Source of the DNA: JAWPMT01 sp965229785
GTDB taxonomy: Bacteria; Bacteroidota; Bacteroidia; Cytophagales; Cyclobacteriaceae
Direction: 5' to 3'
Length of the DNA stretch: 64,000 nucleotides
NCBI GenBank assembly: GCA_965229785.1
Contig: CBDDJS010000001.1
Coordinates: forward strand, 2,480,001 to 2,544,000
Shown: piece by piece, positions 55,309 through 64,000 of the stretch
Layout: each line of letters starts with the position of its first letter
Numbering within the stretch: position 1 is the first letter of the stretch
Program-made: the position numbers and the translations under genes
Notes under the pieces: model-generated
Told to the model about the DNA's origin: nothing
What the model saw: only the letters and a program-made list of their open reading frames with translations
The model's database searches: none

Positions 55309-57672
55309 TCACCGCTCCCGTAAGACTTTTACCGGATTTAAGCTACTGAGTTTGATGACCTGAAAACCAATGGTACAGAAGGATGTGACCAGTAATCCCG
55401 ATGCGGGGATCAGTACGTGGATTGGTGTGACTTCTATGCGATAACTGAATTCATCTAGCCATTGATCAGCGAAATAGTATATAATAGGAGTTACGAAAAG
55501 CAGGGTGGATAGAAACAGTAACAGGTACCGCCTGAGTATACTTGAGCATATGATCCAGGAAGAAGCGCCAAATGCTTTTCTCACCCCTACCTCAAGTTTG
55601 CTATTGGCAGTCTCGAAAATAGCCAAACCAATAAGGCTGAAACAGGCAAGGAATATGGCTACAAAAGTGAACATTCGCATGACTCCCAAAAGTTGACCTT
55701 CGTTATTGAATTGCAAATCGTAATAAGCAGAAAGTAAAAAATATTCAAACGGCAAAGCCGCATAGACCTGTCGCCAAATGGCCTCCAACTCCCGATATTC
55801 CTGGTCCCCAGGTGGGTTTTCAGGGAAGTAATTGATGGTGAAGTGTCCCCTGACTGGATTGTACTTAAAGATCATAGGCCCAATCTTGTCCTTAGGGGAA
55901 GTCTTATGATAATCCTGAACCACTCCAATGACCGTATAAGTTTGTTGTTCATCATCCACAACTTTTTGCCCTACGGCATTGGAAAGCTCCAAACCCAGGG
56001 CTTTCATTGATACTTCATTGATCAGCACTTTGTTTCGGCTGGATGGTCCTCCCTGATGGGGGAAATTATCTCCTGCCAGTATTTCAATGCCATAGGCAGG
56101 AATAAATTGTTCATTGATCATATTGATGTACATCAATACTTCATCTTCCGTTCTTTCAGTTTTGAAGTTCACTTCATTCCGATATGACTGACCGGGTATG
56201 GTTGAAGAAGTGGAGACATGCTTTACCCAGGGCAGTTGAGACAATTCGTTCTTCAATGCCCGAGCTCTTTTGCCTTTTCCTTTCCAAACATCCCGTGGTG
56301 TTTTAATGATGACTTTATTTTCTAAATCGATGCCTTCACTCAATCCTGAGAGGTACTCCGACTGCCTGTCAATGATATAGGTAAAAGTGATCATCGTAAC
56401 GGCGATACCAAATTGGAGTCCTGCCATTAATTTTCTTTGGCGAGCGTTTGCATTTAGTTTGGATTGTTTTGCTTCTTTCCTGGCACCTTCATTCTGAACC
56501 AGAAGAGTTCGCATCATGTAGACGGATGGCATCAATGTGCCCATCAAGATCAGTAGAATAAACCAGGTATTCAAATGAAACTGATTGTCCATCAAAGGCA
56601 GCAGATGCCCATCTGTAAGGTGGATGAAGTACTCCCTCAGAAGTGGCAGAATAAGCATAGAAATCATCACTGCGATGACCACAATGGCGCAGTTTTCAAA
56701 CAAAAATTGCCTGATCAATCCTGAATTATCAGCTCCAATTGAGCGTCTTATGAACATCTCTCTTTGACGCAACATGAATTGAATAATGGACAGATTCGTA
56801 AAGCTGATCCATGATAGCAGCATGATCAAAACGCCCGTGGATATCAAGAAAATCTCAAATAGCGATAATTCGGGCTTTATAGGGACCAATTCGATGACAA
56901 TGCTTCGATCTTCTTCTTGAAAAACAGGTAGTGCATTTACAACTTCATTAATCTTTCCAGCAACCATGCCAGGGTTTTCACCATGGCGTAGCATCACATA
57001 TTGATAATAAGCAGGGTTTTGCCACAGACCATCAAAGTTTTCTTTGGTACTCACCAACACATTAAATCGCCTGGAAGCACTTGAAGGCAAATCTTCCACC
57101 ACACAAGTAACCGTCCATATGGATTCCGAACCCCAGGAAGTCCTTGTCCTGACCGTACGACCTATGGCATTTATATCTCCAAAATATTTTACCGCTGTAG
57201 CCCTTGGCAGTATCACTGATTGGGGCTCGTCTAAAGCTCCTTCTAAAGATCCGGCAACCGCCTGGAGGTTAAATATTTCAGTAAAAGCAGCATCTGCTGA
57301 GAATATTCTATTCTGGTTGAATTGTCTGATTTCCTCTCCTTCTTGTTCTATGGTCACCAGCATTTCGACACCCCAATTGTATTTGGTGAAGCCTACTACT
57401 TCGGGCATTTCATCATAAGCCAGTTTGGCAATGCCACGATAGGTGCCGTCACTATCATAGGTTGTGCCGGCTTCGTTCGTTTCTGTCTGAACTAAATGAA
57501 AGATACGATCCCGATTTTCATAACTACTATCAAAAACCAATGAGTATCCGATGTATTTAGCGATCAACAAAGCTGACACCATTCCAATGGAAAGCCCCAG
57601 AATATTGATCGAAGAAGTAATCCAGTTTTTTCGGAGTATTCGCAAAAAGGTGCTTAGGTAGTTTTGGATCAT
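55309..57672 (-). CDS. MacB/FtsX-type ABC transporter permease, 787 aa
   Basis: The fourth fused double-FtsX permease of the window. It starts MIQNYLSTFLRILRKNWITS, followed by the membrane segment INILGLSIGMVSALLIAKY and a MacB-type periplasmic domain. Segments around residues 270-390 contain MFIRRSIGADNSGLI; a second module and terminal segments contain LEVGVRKAFGASSWII. There is no ATPase and no regulator beside it. The sequence is divergent from the three permeases at 15734-26543 in the cytoplasmic-loop signatures, so it is likely a separate subgroup. Confidence 0.85.
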   Translation of the reverse strand: MIQNYLSTFLRILRKNWITSSINILGLSIGMVSALLIAKYIGYSLVFDSSYENRDRIFHLVQTETNEAGTTYDSDGTYRGIAKLAYDEMPEVVGFTKYNWGVEMLVTIEQEGEEIRQFNQNRIFSADAAFTEIFNLQAVAGSLEGALDEPQSVILPRATAVKYFGDINAIGRTVRTRTSWGSESIWTVTCVVEDLPSSASRRFNVLVSTKENFDGLWQNPAYYQYVMLRHGENPGMVAGKINEVVNALPVFQEEDRSIVIELVPIKPELSLFEIFLISTGVLIMLLSWISFTNLSIIQFMLRQREMFIRRSIGADNSGLIRQFLFENCAIVVIAVMISMLILPLLREYFIHLTDGHLLPLMDNQFHLNTWFILLILMGTLMPSVYMMRTLLVQNEGARKEAKQSKLNANARQRKLMAGLQFGIAVTMITFTYIIDRQSEYLSGLSEGIDLENKVIIKTPRDVWKGKGKRARALKNELSQLPWVKHVSTSSTIPGQSYRNEVNFKTERTEDEVLMYINMINEQFIPAYGIEILAGDNFPHQGGPSSRNKVLINEVSMKALGLELSNAVGQKVVDDEQQTYTVIGVVQDYHKTSPKDKIGPMIFKYNPVRGHFTINYFPENPPGDQEYRELEAIWRQVYAALPFEYFLLSAYYDLQFNNEGQLLGVMRMFTFVAIFLACFSLIGLAIFETANSKLEVGVRKAFGASSWIICSSILRRYLLLFLSTLLFVTPIIYYFADQWLDEFSYRIEVTPIHVLIPASGLLVTSFCTIGFQVIKLSSLNPVKVLRER

Positions 57673-57867
57673 AAATATGATTTGACAGGTACAATTTACT
57701 TTAAATGGTCACTTTAGTCCCAGAAGTACCTGAAAACCTTGCCGGTAGAATATTCAAAAGACGAGACGGTCAGATTTTTTCTACGCTTCCATCAATTCTA
57801 TTGATTCTCTTGGGTATTGTGGATACTTTAGCCAGACAAGACGATTTTAAACATTCAACTATTCATC

Positions 57868-58497
57868 ATGCAACAACTCAATTCAAAACGATTCAATCGT
57901 ATCCATGCTGTTATCTTCATTGCTTTTTTGTTTCAATTCTTCAATAGCGTTGAGCTCGCTGCGCAGGTAATAACCAGCGAGGTGAATGTAATGGCCAACA
58001 CGGCTACCATTTTACAATCCAATGGTCAGGATATATTAACGGTACAACCTGATGGTGTTTCCGTAAATGGTAACATGAACATCTCAGGTGGATTAGCAGT
58101 GAGCGGATCTATCAGTGCCAGTAATATTGAAACGGTAAAAACCATTACAAAACAGATTGCCTTATCCACCAATTGGATTGATACGGGAATAGAGCGATTT
58201 GCCCTAACCAATGGAACGTATGTTATCCAGGTTTACGTCAACAACTACGCTGTAGGTGGTCATCACTTTTTTGAGACCTATTCGGGCGTCATGAGTTGGC
58301 ACAGTGGCGAGACCAATCACATTGGTACAAGTGACATTTTTTTGCATCAGGCCGGGCACGCTTCTAATGCAGGACGTATCTATTTAAGAACGGCAAGGCA
58401 ATGGGCCAGTCAGGGGGGTAATCTCAAACTTCAAATTCGATCTAACGCGAACGTAGCCTCTACCTCTTATACATTCAAGTTCAAGAAGATCATTTAA
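57868..58497 (+). CDS. Secreted fibre-like protein, 209 aa, function unknown
   Basis: A long signal peptide (hydrophobic core IHAVIFIAFLFQFFNSVELAA) precedes a beta-rich region with the phrase ILTVQPDGVSVNGNMNISGG, the kind of short repeating motif that introduces tail-fibre or bacterial surface-spike stalks, and a C-terminal beta domain of about 120 residues (ALTNGTYVIQVYVNNYAVGG, SDIFLHQAGHASN). No enzyme motif. It stands alone between two minus-strand genes. The fibre comparison is an impression from composition only. Confidence 0.6.
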   Translation: MQQLNSKRFNRIHAVIFIAFLFQFFNSVELAAQVITSEVNVMANTATILQSNGQDILTVQPDGVSVNGNMNISGGLAVSGSISASNIETVKTITKQIALSTNWIDTGIERFALTNGTYVIQVYVNNYAVGGHHFFETYSGVMSWHSGETNHIGTSDIFLHQAGHASNAGRIYLRTARQWASQGGNLKLQIRSNANVASTSYTFKFKKII

Positions 58498-58522
58498 AAA
58501 AAGCAACCCATTGATGGGCTGC
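58495..58522 (-). terminator. Intrinsic terminator, probably for the thioredoxin-fold gene
   Basis: Minus-strand stem GCAGCCCA/TGGGTTGC (one G-U) with a 4-base loop, followed by about eight T that overlap the stop of the plus-strand gene. It is 154 bases downstream of the 58676 stop. Confidence 0.55.
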
Positions 58523-58675
58523 TCACACCTGCTTGACAATCGGACTCAACCGAGCCGATATATCGTGGTTTTCTTATTAAGTCTTCGTAATTGATTATGA
58601 ACCTCCACACCCCTTTGGCAAAGGGATTCGGGCAGTTTTGATCATGGTGACTTTCAAAACAAGAAATGGGTCACA

Positions 58676-59878
58676 TTATCCGCCGAACGGATCATTCATT
58701 GAAGCCAGTAGGTCCTCAATATCGGAGCGACTGTCTTCATCACTTAAGGCCAGGGCTTTCTCTCCCATTTTTTCGGCTGCAGCAGCTTCTCCCTCATAAT
58801 GATGGATGACTGCTTTGGTCAAGTAACCTTTCCAGCTTTTGTCATCGAGGCTGATCAATTGATCCGCCCAGTCATGAACATCCTGATAATACTTTGGGTC
58901 GAGATCTAATTCGGAAACGGCTTCTCCCAGACTCATAGATCGGGCCATTAATTCGTCAGCATCTTCCCAAAGGAATTTTCGAACCAACTCATTGTAAGTC
59001 TCAAAAAACCGATCGTGAACGCCTGTATTATAATAATAGATGTAATACGACTCCAATTTGTAATAATCTCTGGGTTTCGCATCCTGCTCAAAAGCAACAC
59101 GGGCATCATATTCTAAATCAATGCTTTTATTCAGCATATCCAGATCCAGTTTGGCTATTGATACCCCAATCATATTACTCAAAACATTACTCAAAATGTA
59201 TTCTTCAAATTCATAACCAAAAGCCTCATGGAATTGAGCCTTGTTTTTCCAGATGTGTCCGAAAATATCAGAATCGTAATCGAAATGATAGCCTGCTACC
59301 AATGACCAGTTTTGAGGAGCAGCAAGATCAGTAATTGAAACACTTTTTAAATATTCGTTTACTAAGGCTTTTGCTTTGTCTTCATCAGAAGCTTTAAGGT
59401 AATTGGCGTATTTCAGTAAAACCGATGGATCATTGGGATTATTGGCGTAAGCTTTCTCAACACTTTCAGCATTGAGGCCACTATTCCCGAAATCAATCAG
59501 TTCCGACGCATCTAGGGCACCCACGGATCGGGTTACTTCCTTGCCTTCCGAATTGTAGATCACCAGGGTCGGAAATGCGTCGATGTAGGTATTTTCAACC
59601 AGTTCCTGAAATTCTCGCTCAGCGTCTATAGAGACGTTAATGAAATTGTCATTGAAGAATGCTCCGGCTTCATCGGTGGTAAAGACCTCCTTTGACATCC
59701 AGATACAGGGTCCGCACCAATCGGCATAGAAGTCAACGAAGATGTATTTCTGCTCATTTTGAGCTTTGGAAATAATCTCATTCCAACTTCCTTCTGTGAA
59801 TTTGATCCCCTCAGAATTGGCGGAATAGGAGATCAGTAGGCATAGTGATGCCCATAGCATATTGTGAATCGGTCGCAT
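58676..59878 (-). CDS. Secreted thioredoxin-fold protein with helical C-terminal domain, 400 aa
   Basis: The signal peptide MRPIHNMLWASLCLLISYSAN is followed by a thioredoxin domain with the active site DFYADWCGPCIWM (WCGPC) and the cis-proline region DAFPTLVIYNSEG. The remaining ~260 residues are helical and may contain TPR-like elements (PSVLLKYANYLKASDEDKAK, KAVIHHYEGEAAAAEKMGEK). A periplasmic disulfide reductase/isomerase role is likely from family knowledge; the partner is unknown. Confidence 0.8.
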   Translation of the reverse strand: MRPIHNMLWASLCLLISYSANSEGIKFTEGSWNEIISKAQNEQKYIFVDFYADWCGPCIWMSKEVFTTDEAGAFFNDNFINVSIDAEREFQELVENTYIDAFPTLVIYNSEGKEVTRSVGALDASELIDFGNSGLNAESVEKAYANNPNDPSVLLKYANYLKASDEDKAKALVNEYLKSVSITDLAAPQNWSLVAGYHFDYDSDIFGHIWKNKAQFHEAFGYEFEEYILSNVLSNMIGVSIAKLDLDMLNKSIDLEYDARVAFEQDAKPRDYYKLESYYIYYYNTGVHDRFFETYNELVRKFLWEDADELMARSMSLGEAVSELDLDPKYYQDVHDWADQLISLDDKSWKGYLTKAVIHHYEGEAAAAEKMGEKALALSDEDSRSDIEDLLASMNDPFGG

Positions 59879-60058
59879 AACATGGATAGGATTTTATTCG
59901 ATATGATAACGGGCAGGATGCTCATTTATTCTAAAGCAAGGTAAATATCAATTTGACCTGAACCTATATGCTACTTATTAAATGTCTGCGTTATTACTAC
60001 AGTTTCTAGGGAAATGTCAGCAAGAATGACAAAATTTACGGTTTAAAATCAAGAATTT

Positions 60059-60493
60059 ATGCGATCGCCATCTTTGAAATCATTGGTACTCATTGTTTTT
60101 GTGACGTCATTTATCTACCTGAGTTCATGCAGTGAAGATGATGCAAAAAATGACTTATTGGGATCGTGGGTTGCCACCACAGTGGTCAATAGTTCTTGCG
60201 ATGACAGTAATGATGACGGAACAACCACTTTGACGTGCACTACCGAAGATTGTATACGCATCGTTTTTTCTGAAGGGTCAGAATACGAAATTCAAATTAC
60301 CGAGAATACCGCCAGCAGAAGAGAGTCTGGTACCGTGAGAATCGATGGCAGCACCATCGACCTTTGCGAGGAAGATGAAGGCGTTTCAGTATGTGATCGG
60401 TTTTCGTTCTCCGTGAACAGCAGTACACTGGTACTGACCATGACCGATGATCAAACAGGATGCCAGGTACGTACTACTTATTCAAAAGAGTAG
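60059..60493 (+). CDS. Surface lipoprotein, lipocalin-like, 144 aa
   Basis: The lipobox is IYLSSC, and the residues after the lipidated cysteine are SEDD, which matches the Bacteroidota lipoprotein export signal for surface exposure. The mature part has the LLGSWVATTVVNSSC opening of lipocalin-like domains and paired cysteines (LTCTTEDC, LCEEDEGVSVC) that could form disulfides. Function unknown. Confidence 0.75.
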   Translation: MRSPSLKSLVLIVFVTSFIYLSSCSEDDAKNDLLGSWVATTVVNSSCDDSNDDGTTTLTCTTEDCIRIVFSEGSEYEIQITENTASRRESGTVRIDGSTIDLCEEDEGVSVCDRFSFSVNSSTLVLTMTDDQTGCQVRTTYSKE

Positions 60494-60513
60494 GACACAT
60501 CCCTTGATCCAAT

Positions 60514-61143
60514 TTATTTGCCTGAATCCGTTTCAGTCTCAAGGCCTGAAGGGGTCGTATCTGCTATGAATTTCCCGTTTTCGTACTGATACTGGATCTT
60601 CAGATTCCCTTCTTCATCGAACCATTTAGCAGTACCGTGAATTTGGCCGTTGACATAGGGAGCCTCTTCTAATACCTTTCCGTTCGGGTAAAACTTCCGG
60701 ACCATTCCCACTAACTGGCCATATTCGTAATTCTTTTCTTCTTCGATCTTCCTGGAATTATACGTCAGCGACTGACCATGAAGCTGATCTTGATTGTAAT
60801 ATTCCTTGACCTTTAACTGACCATTTCGCTCTTCGTAAGTCAATGATACGCCATGTTTCTTTCCAGCCAGGAAGCTGGTCACTTTGATAACTACACCCGT
60901 CTTAGCATCATATTCCGTCCATGCACCTTCTGCCCTTCCGTTGAGGTAATCCCCCTCTCCCACGATTTTATCACCCTGATAAATGATCACACGAGACCGA
61001 CCAGGTAGCTCTTCATAAGGATAGACCACCGCTCCTTCGGGGATGAAGGCTGCTACTTCGTAATTGTCGGAAGCGGATCCATCTGAGCAACCATAAAGAA
61101 ACAGCACCGACCAGACCGCTAAGAAATTCAGTTTGTTCATCAT
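60514..61143 (-). CDS. MORN-repeat (YwqK-like) lipoprotein
   Basis: 209 residues from ATG 61143 (a TTG five codons upstream is open, and an ATG one codon later is equally possible). The lipobox is LFLYGC followed by SDGSASD. MORN-type repeats follow: GEGDYLNGRAEGAWTEYD, FLAGKKHGVSLTYEERNG, YYNQDQLHGQSLTYNS and YVNGQIHGTAKWFDEEGN. Automatic annotation of this repeat family as YwqK antitoxin is not supported here: no toxin gene is adjacent. Convergent with the 60059 lipoprotein. Confidence 0.8.
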   Translation of the reverse strand: MMNKLNFLAVWSVLFLYGCSDGSASDNYEVAAFIPEGAVVYPYEELPGRSRVIIYQGDKIVGEGDYLNGRAEGAWTEYDAKTGVVIKVTSFLAGKKHGVSLTYEERNGQLKVKEYYNQDQLHGQSLTYNSRKIEEEKNYEYGQLVGMVRKFYPNGKVLEEAPYVNGQIHGTAKWFDEEGNLKIQYQYENGKFIADTTPSGLETETDSGK

Positions 61144-61278
61144 TCTTATAAGGTTCAATTAATCCGATTACGTTCCGACCATTCTGATGTTTCGGAAATT
61201 TGTTCAGATACCAGACAAATCGCCGCGAATTTAGGAGTCAGATTCATATTTTTGAAGTGACACGACCTACGTCAAACT

Positions 61279-61716
61279 TTGAAGACTAAGCGCAAAACCA
61301 AATTCAGCCTCAATCGAGAATTCGTGATATATGGATTGATCATGGGTCTATTGATCGTCCTGTTGCAAGTGCTCAACTATGAGACTGTGATCCATCGATT
61401 GTCTTCAAATTCATTTAGTGTCGCCATTGCAGTGGTCTTCACAGGAATCGGGCTATGGATCGGTTTTCTAAATTTCAACAAAGCGAAAACAGTTACAACC
61501 TCCAATGAAGCCGTTGGAAAAACTTTTGGATTGAGTAAAAGAGAATTGGAAGTTCTGGAGCTGATCGCAGACGGGCATAGTAACCAGGAAATTGCAGACA
61601 AGTTATTTGTGTCATTGAATACGGTAAAAACACATTTGTCCAATATCTTTTCAAAGCTCAATGTGCAACGAAGGACCCAGGCTGTTCAGAAAGCCCGGGA
61701 CTACCAAATCATATGA
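61279..61716 (+). CDS. Membrane-anchored LuxR-type (GerE HTH) transcription regulator
   Basis: 145 residues from a TTG (MKTKRKTKFSLNREF). Two hydrophobic segments (FVIYGLIMGLLIVLLQVL and FSVAIAVVFTGIGLWIGFL) are followed by a C-terminal LuxR/GerE helix-turn-helix (LSKRELEVLELIADGHSNQE, SLNTVKTHLSNIFSKLNV). No receiver or autoinducer domain. Membrane tethering suggests that it senses membrane state or acts on nearby genes. It precedes a DUF4199 membrane protein gene, a pairing I recall as common in Bacteroidota. Confidence 0.85.
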   Translation: MKTKRKTKFSLNREFVIYGLIMGLLIVLLQVLNYETVIHRLSSNSFSVAIAVVFTGIGLWIGFLNFNKAKTVTTSNEAVGKTFGLSKRELEVLELIADGHSNQEIADKLFVSLNTVKTHLSNIFSKLNVQRRTQAVQKARDYQII

Positions 61717-61828
61717 TTTTCGGGTCGCCAAAAAGGACTAATTCCACAAAATCACTCTTTGGTATGAGTACTTTCTTCCATTTACACTTCTTCTTTGGCC
61801 ACATAACTCACACAAACCGAGCGTCATC

Positions 61829-62356
61829 ATGAAATCGAAATTATCATTCATTATCTATGGATCTATCGGTGGCCTTATCACCGTAATTGGTTTTTTTCTG
61901 TGGCCCATCATCGTCGGGGAAGACAATGAAAACAACATGGGACTGGGTGAAGTCATTGGCTATAGCTTCATGCTCCTCGCCCTATCTACTGTTTTCTTTG
62001 CATTAAGGTCTTTCCGTGATAAAAATGGAGGAGTTCTGTCTTTCAAAGAAGGATTCTTCAATGGCATGATCGTGGTGCTGATGGCCTCCATCATTTACGT
62101 GGTAGGATGGATGATCTATTATCCCAATTTTATGCCCGATTTCGCGGATCAGTATACCCAGAGTCAGATTGCTCAATTGGAGACACAAGGACTGAGCGAA
62201 GAAGAACTCGAAACCAAAATTGAAGAGATGAAGGCCTTTCAAGAGATGTACGAGCAACCACTGGTGATGGCCGGGTTTTCCTTTTTGGAAATCTTCCCCG
62301 TTGGATTGATCGTTACTTTGATCAGCTCTCTGATTCTGAAAAGAAAGCGCGCTTAA
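61829..62356 (+). CDS. DUF4199 membrane protein, 175 aa
   Basis: Four likely membrane segments (IIYGSIGGLITVIGFFLWPI, EVIGYSFMLLALSTVFFAL, GMIVVLMASIIYVVGWMIYY and EIFPVGLIVTLISSLILK) with a charged coiled stretch (LSEEELETKIEEMKAF) between the third and fourth, matching DUF4199. It follows the LuxR-type gene by 112 bases on the same strand. Function unknown; possibly the partner or signal source of that regulator. Confidence 0.82.
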   Translation: MKSKLSFIIYGSIGGLITVIGFFLWPIIVGEDNENNMGLGEVIGYSFMLLALSTVFFALRSFRDKNGGVLSFKEGFFNGMIVVLMASIIYVVGWMIYYPNFMPDFADQYTQSQIAQLETQGLSEEELETKIEEMKAFQEMYEQPLVMAGFSFLEIFPVGLIVTLISSLILKRKRA

Positions 62357-62411
62357 CGATCATCTGCTCAATAGATGGACCAGATGAAGGCTAAGCCTTA
62401 CTTTTGCGGCT

Positions 62412-63998
62412 ATGAGAACAACACTGGTCCTGATCTTCCTATTCATACAAAGTACACTACTCTTAGGGCAAGGTAGTCGATACCTGAGTTCTCCTTTTCA
62501 AAGTATCCGTACCAACCTTTACTATCTACAACCGGATTCCTACAACGACTCCCTGGCGGCTTTGCCATTCATGAAATACGCACAATCTCCGGAAAAAGCG
62601 CAGTGGTCCGCCATCAAACTCAAACAAGTGCTGGACGGTGAAGGGATCTACATAGACCTTGAATCACTGCCCGCACAGACAAACTATTTCGATAGCTTAT
62701 CTGAAAAGCATCAATATGCCCTGACCAAAAAGTATCCGGACATCTATCTGGTCAGAGAAGACAATCAGTGGATCTATCCCAGATCTTCTATCGAAACGAT
62801 CAATCGCATCCATAAAAAAGTATTCCGATTCGGTACAGATCGCATCATCTCATTGTTCCCAACTCAAGGGAATGATTTGTTTTTCGGTCTATATGTATTT
62901 CAATATGCCGGTATTCTGATCCTGGCCTTGTTAGGTACAGTACTCCACAAGATCATGACGTTTCTTTTGCGGAAACTGATCTCCAAGTCCCTGAAAGATA
63001 GTGGCTATGGCACATTCGCCAGAAAACTCCTACAGTCAGTCGCACAACCCCTCAGCCTGTTTTTCATCATTTTGCTATTGAGTGTACTGGTCCCGGTATT
63101 GTTGTTACCACCATTGATCTCGAAATATGTCATTTTGATTCTCAAGGCGATGATCCCTTTGTTTGGCACCATCACTATCTATCGACTGATCAATGTATTT
63201 GCCTTGTATACACAACAATTGGCCAAAAAAACTGATGGTACATTAGATGACCAATTGATTCCTTTGATGCGTAAGACATTGAAGACTTTTGTCATTGCGA
63301 TAGGGACGCTTTTCATCCTGGACAATCTGGAAATCAATGTCATCCCGGTACTTACTGGTCTATCCATCGGAGGTCTGGCCTTTGCTTTGGCCGCCCAGGA
63401 TACCATCAAGAACTTTTTTGGGTCTGTTATGATCTTCGTGGACAAGCCCTTTCAAATCGGGGATTGGATCACTACCGGTGAAGTAGACGGCAACGTGGAA
63501 GAAGTAGGCTTTCGTTCTTCCAGGGTTCGCACTTTCCGCAATTCCCTGACCTACATTCCTAACGGGAAGTTGGCTGACGCCATCATTGATAACCATGGCC
63601 TCCGGAAATATCGTCGGTTTTATACGCACATTTCAGTACAGTACGACACACCCCCCGCTTTATTGGACGCATTTATTGAAGGGTTGAGAAAAATTGTGGA
63701 CGAGCATCCTGAAACAAGGAAAGACTATTACAACATCTATCTTAATGAAATGTCAGCTTCCTCTCTGGATGTAATGTTTTACATCTTCTTTGAAGTACCT
63801 ACCTGGCCGGATGAATTGCGGGCTCGCCATGAGGTGTTAATGGAAGCCGTAAAACTTGCCGAGCATCTGGGCGTCAAATTTGCCTTCCCCACGCAAACCC
63901 TCCACGTAGAAACCATGCCTGATCAGCATTCTGGCCATTACATTGATCAAAATACAGCGAAGGTCAGGCTGGAAGAGTTTTTTCATAAGCCGAAATAG
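62412..63998 (+). CDS. MscS-family mechanosensitive ion channel, 528 aa
   Basis: A signal peptide (MRTTLVLIFLFIQSTLLLGQ) and a periplasmic domain of about 150 residues precede membrane segments near residues 165-190, 210-250 and 255-275, then the MscS pore helix and beta domain: GLSIGGLAFALAAQDTIKNF, FVDKPFQIGDWITTGEVDG, VEEVGFRSSRVRTFRNSLTY. The C-terminal domain has YTHISVQYDTPPALLDAFI. It releases osmolytes under hypo-osmotic tension. The TAG stop is complete in the window. Confidence 0.92.
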   Translation: MRTTLVLIFLFIQSTLLLGQGSRYLSSPFQSIRTNLYYLQPDSYNDSLAALPFMKYAQSPEKAQWSAIKLKQVLDGEGIYIDLESLPAQTNYFDSLSEKHQYALTKKYPDIYLVREDNQWIYPRSSIETINRIHKKVFRFGTDRIISLFPTQGNDLFFGLYVFQYAGILILALLGTVLHKIMTFLLRKLISKSLKDSGYGTFARKLLQSVAQPLSLFFIILLLSVLVPVLLLPPLISKYVILILKAMIPLFGTITIYRLINVFALYTQQLAKKTDGTLDDQLIPLMRKTLKTFVIAIGTLFILDNLEINVIPVLTGLSIGGLAFALAAQDTIKNFFGSVMIFVDKPFQIGDWITTGEVDGNVEEVGFRSSRVRTFRNSLTYIPNGKLADAIIDNHGLRKYRRFYTHISVQYDTPPALLDAFIEGLRKIVDEHPETRKDYYNIYLNEMSASSLDVMFYIFFEVPTWPDELRARHEVLMEAVKLAEHLGVKFAFPTQTLHVETMPDQHSGHYIDQNTAKVRLEEFFHKPK

Positions 63999-64000
63999 GC

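Noticed and set aside
57705..57947. 80-codon plus-strand frame before the fibre-like gene
   Set aside because: It overlaps the start of the better-supported 57868 gene in another frame and has no recognisable features.
60514..61143. YwqK-type antitoxin of a toxin-antitoxin system
   Set aside because: The product is a lipoprotein with MORN repeats and no toxin gene is adjacent; the label is an annotation habit for this repeat.

Overview
The window looks like a chromosomal stretch from a Bacteroidota bacterium, most probably a marine Cytophagales relative (Fulvivirga/Roseivirga/Reichenbachiella-like). This is inferred from the short (about 287-residue) primary sigma factor, several ~800-residue fused MacB/FtsX permeases without an ATPase, the BshB1 bacillithiol enzyme, a Bacteroidota-type lipoprotein export signal (CSEDD), an arm domain typical of Bacteroidota tyrosine recombinases, and an ISAon1-like insertion sequence. 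No species call is possible from sequence alone.

Layout. (1) 1-10316, minus: the N-terminal 3,438 codons of a giant secreted adhesin-like protein made of Ig/cadherin-like repeats, with a very recent internal duplication (period 2,877 bp). (2) 10971-14485, minus: a HisC-like aminotransferase and an M1 metallopeptidase. (3) 14747-31340: an accessory signalling/envelope region with two NTF2-like proteins, three large permeases, a tight secreted-protein operon (DJ-1/PfpI fusion, BNR repeat, PD40 propeller), a histidine kinase/response regulator pair, a serine hydrolase and a GntR/MocR-like regulator. A perfect palindrome, TGTAATATTACA, occurs exactly four times in the window. All four copies are in upstream regions of this section, one of them in the hydrolase/regulator intergenic region. 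(4) 31380-32402: a low-complexity protein with an RPxAIAQRK motif.

(5) 32731-41097: an 8.3-kb genomic island inserted in tRNA-Thr(UGU). It is bounded by perfect 51-bp direct repeats and contains a truncated integrase, an uncharacterised three-gene operon (321, 410 and 803 aa, the last with a PIN-nuclease-like N-terminus and TPR-like helices), and two identical head-to-tail IS copies separated by AAAAAA. The three-gene operon is the best candidate here for an undescribed system, plausibly phage defence.

(6) 41287-54661: conserved housekeeping genes (DUF349 protein, YqgE/AlgH, MiaE, PdxH, a glycosyltransferase, BshB1, TrxB, primary sigma factor, PNPase, S15, LptF/G, START-like protein, tRNA-Met). 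(7) 55309-63998: another orphan permease, a secreted fibre-like protein, a thioredoxin-fold protein, two lipoproteins, a membrane-anchored LuxR-type regulator with a DUF4199 partner, and an MscS channel.

How the parts may work together: the GntR/MocR-like protein is proposed to bind the TGTAATATTACA palindrome and co-control the NTF2-like genes, the 15734-20645 permease pair and the serine hydrolase. The kinase/regulator pair is proposed to act on six spaced TTA half-sites that fill the divergent promoter it shares with the third permease. Both are inferences from sequence and position.
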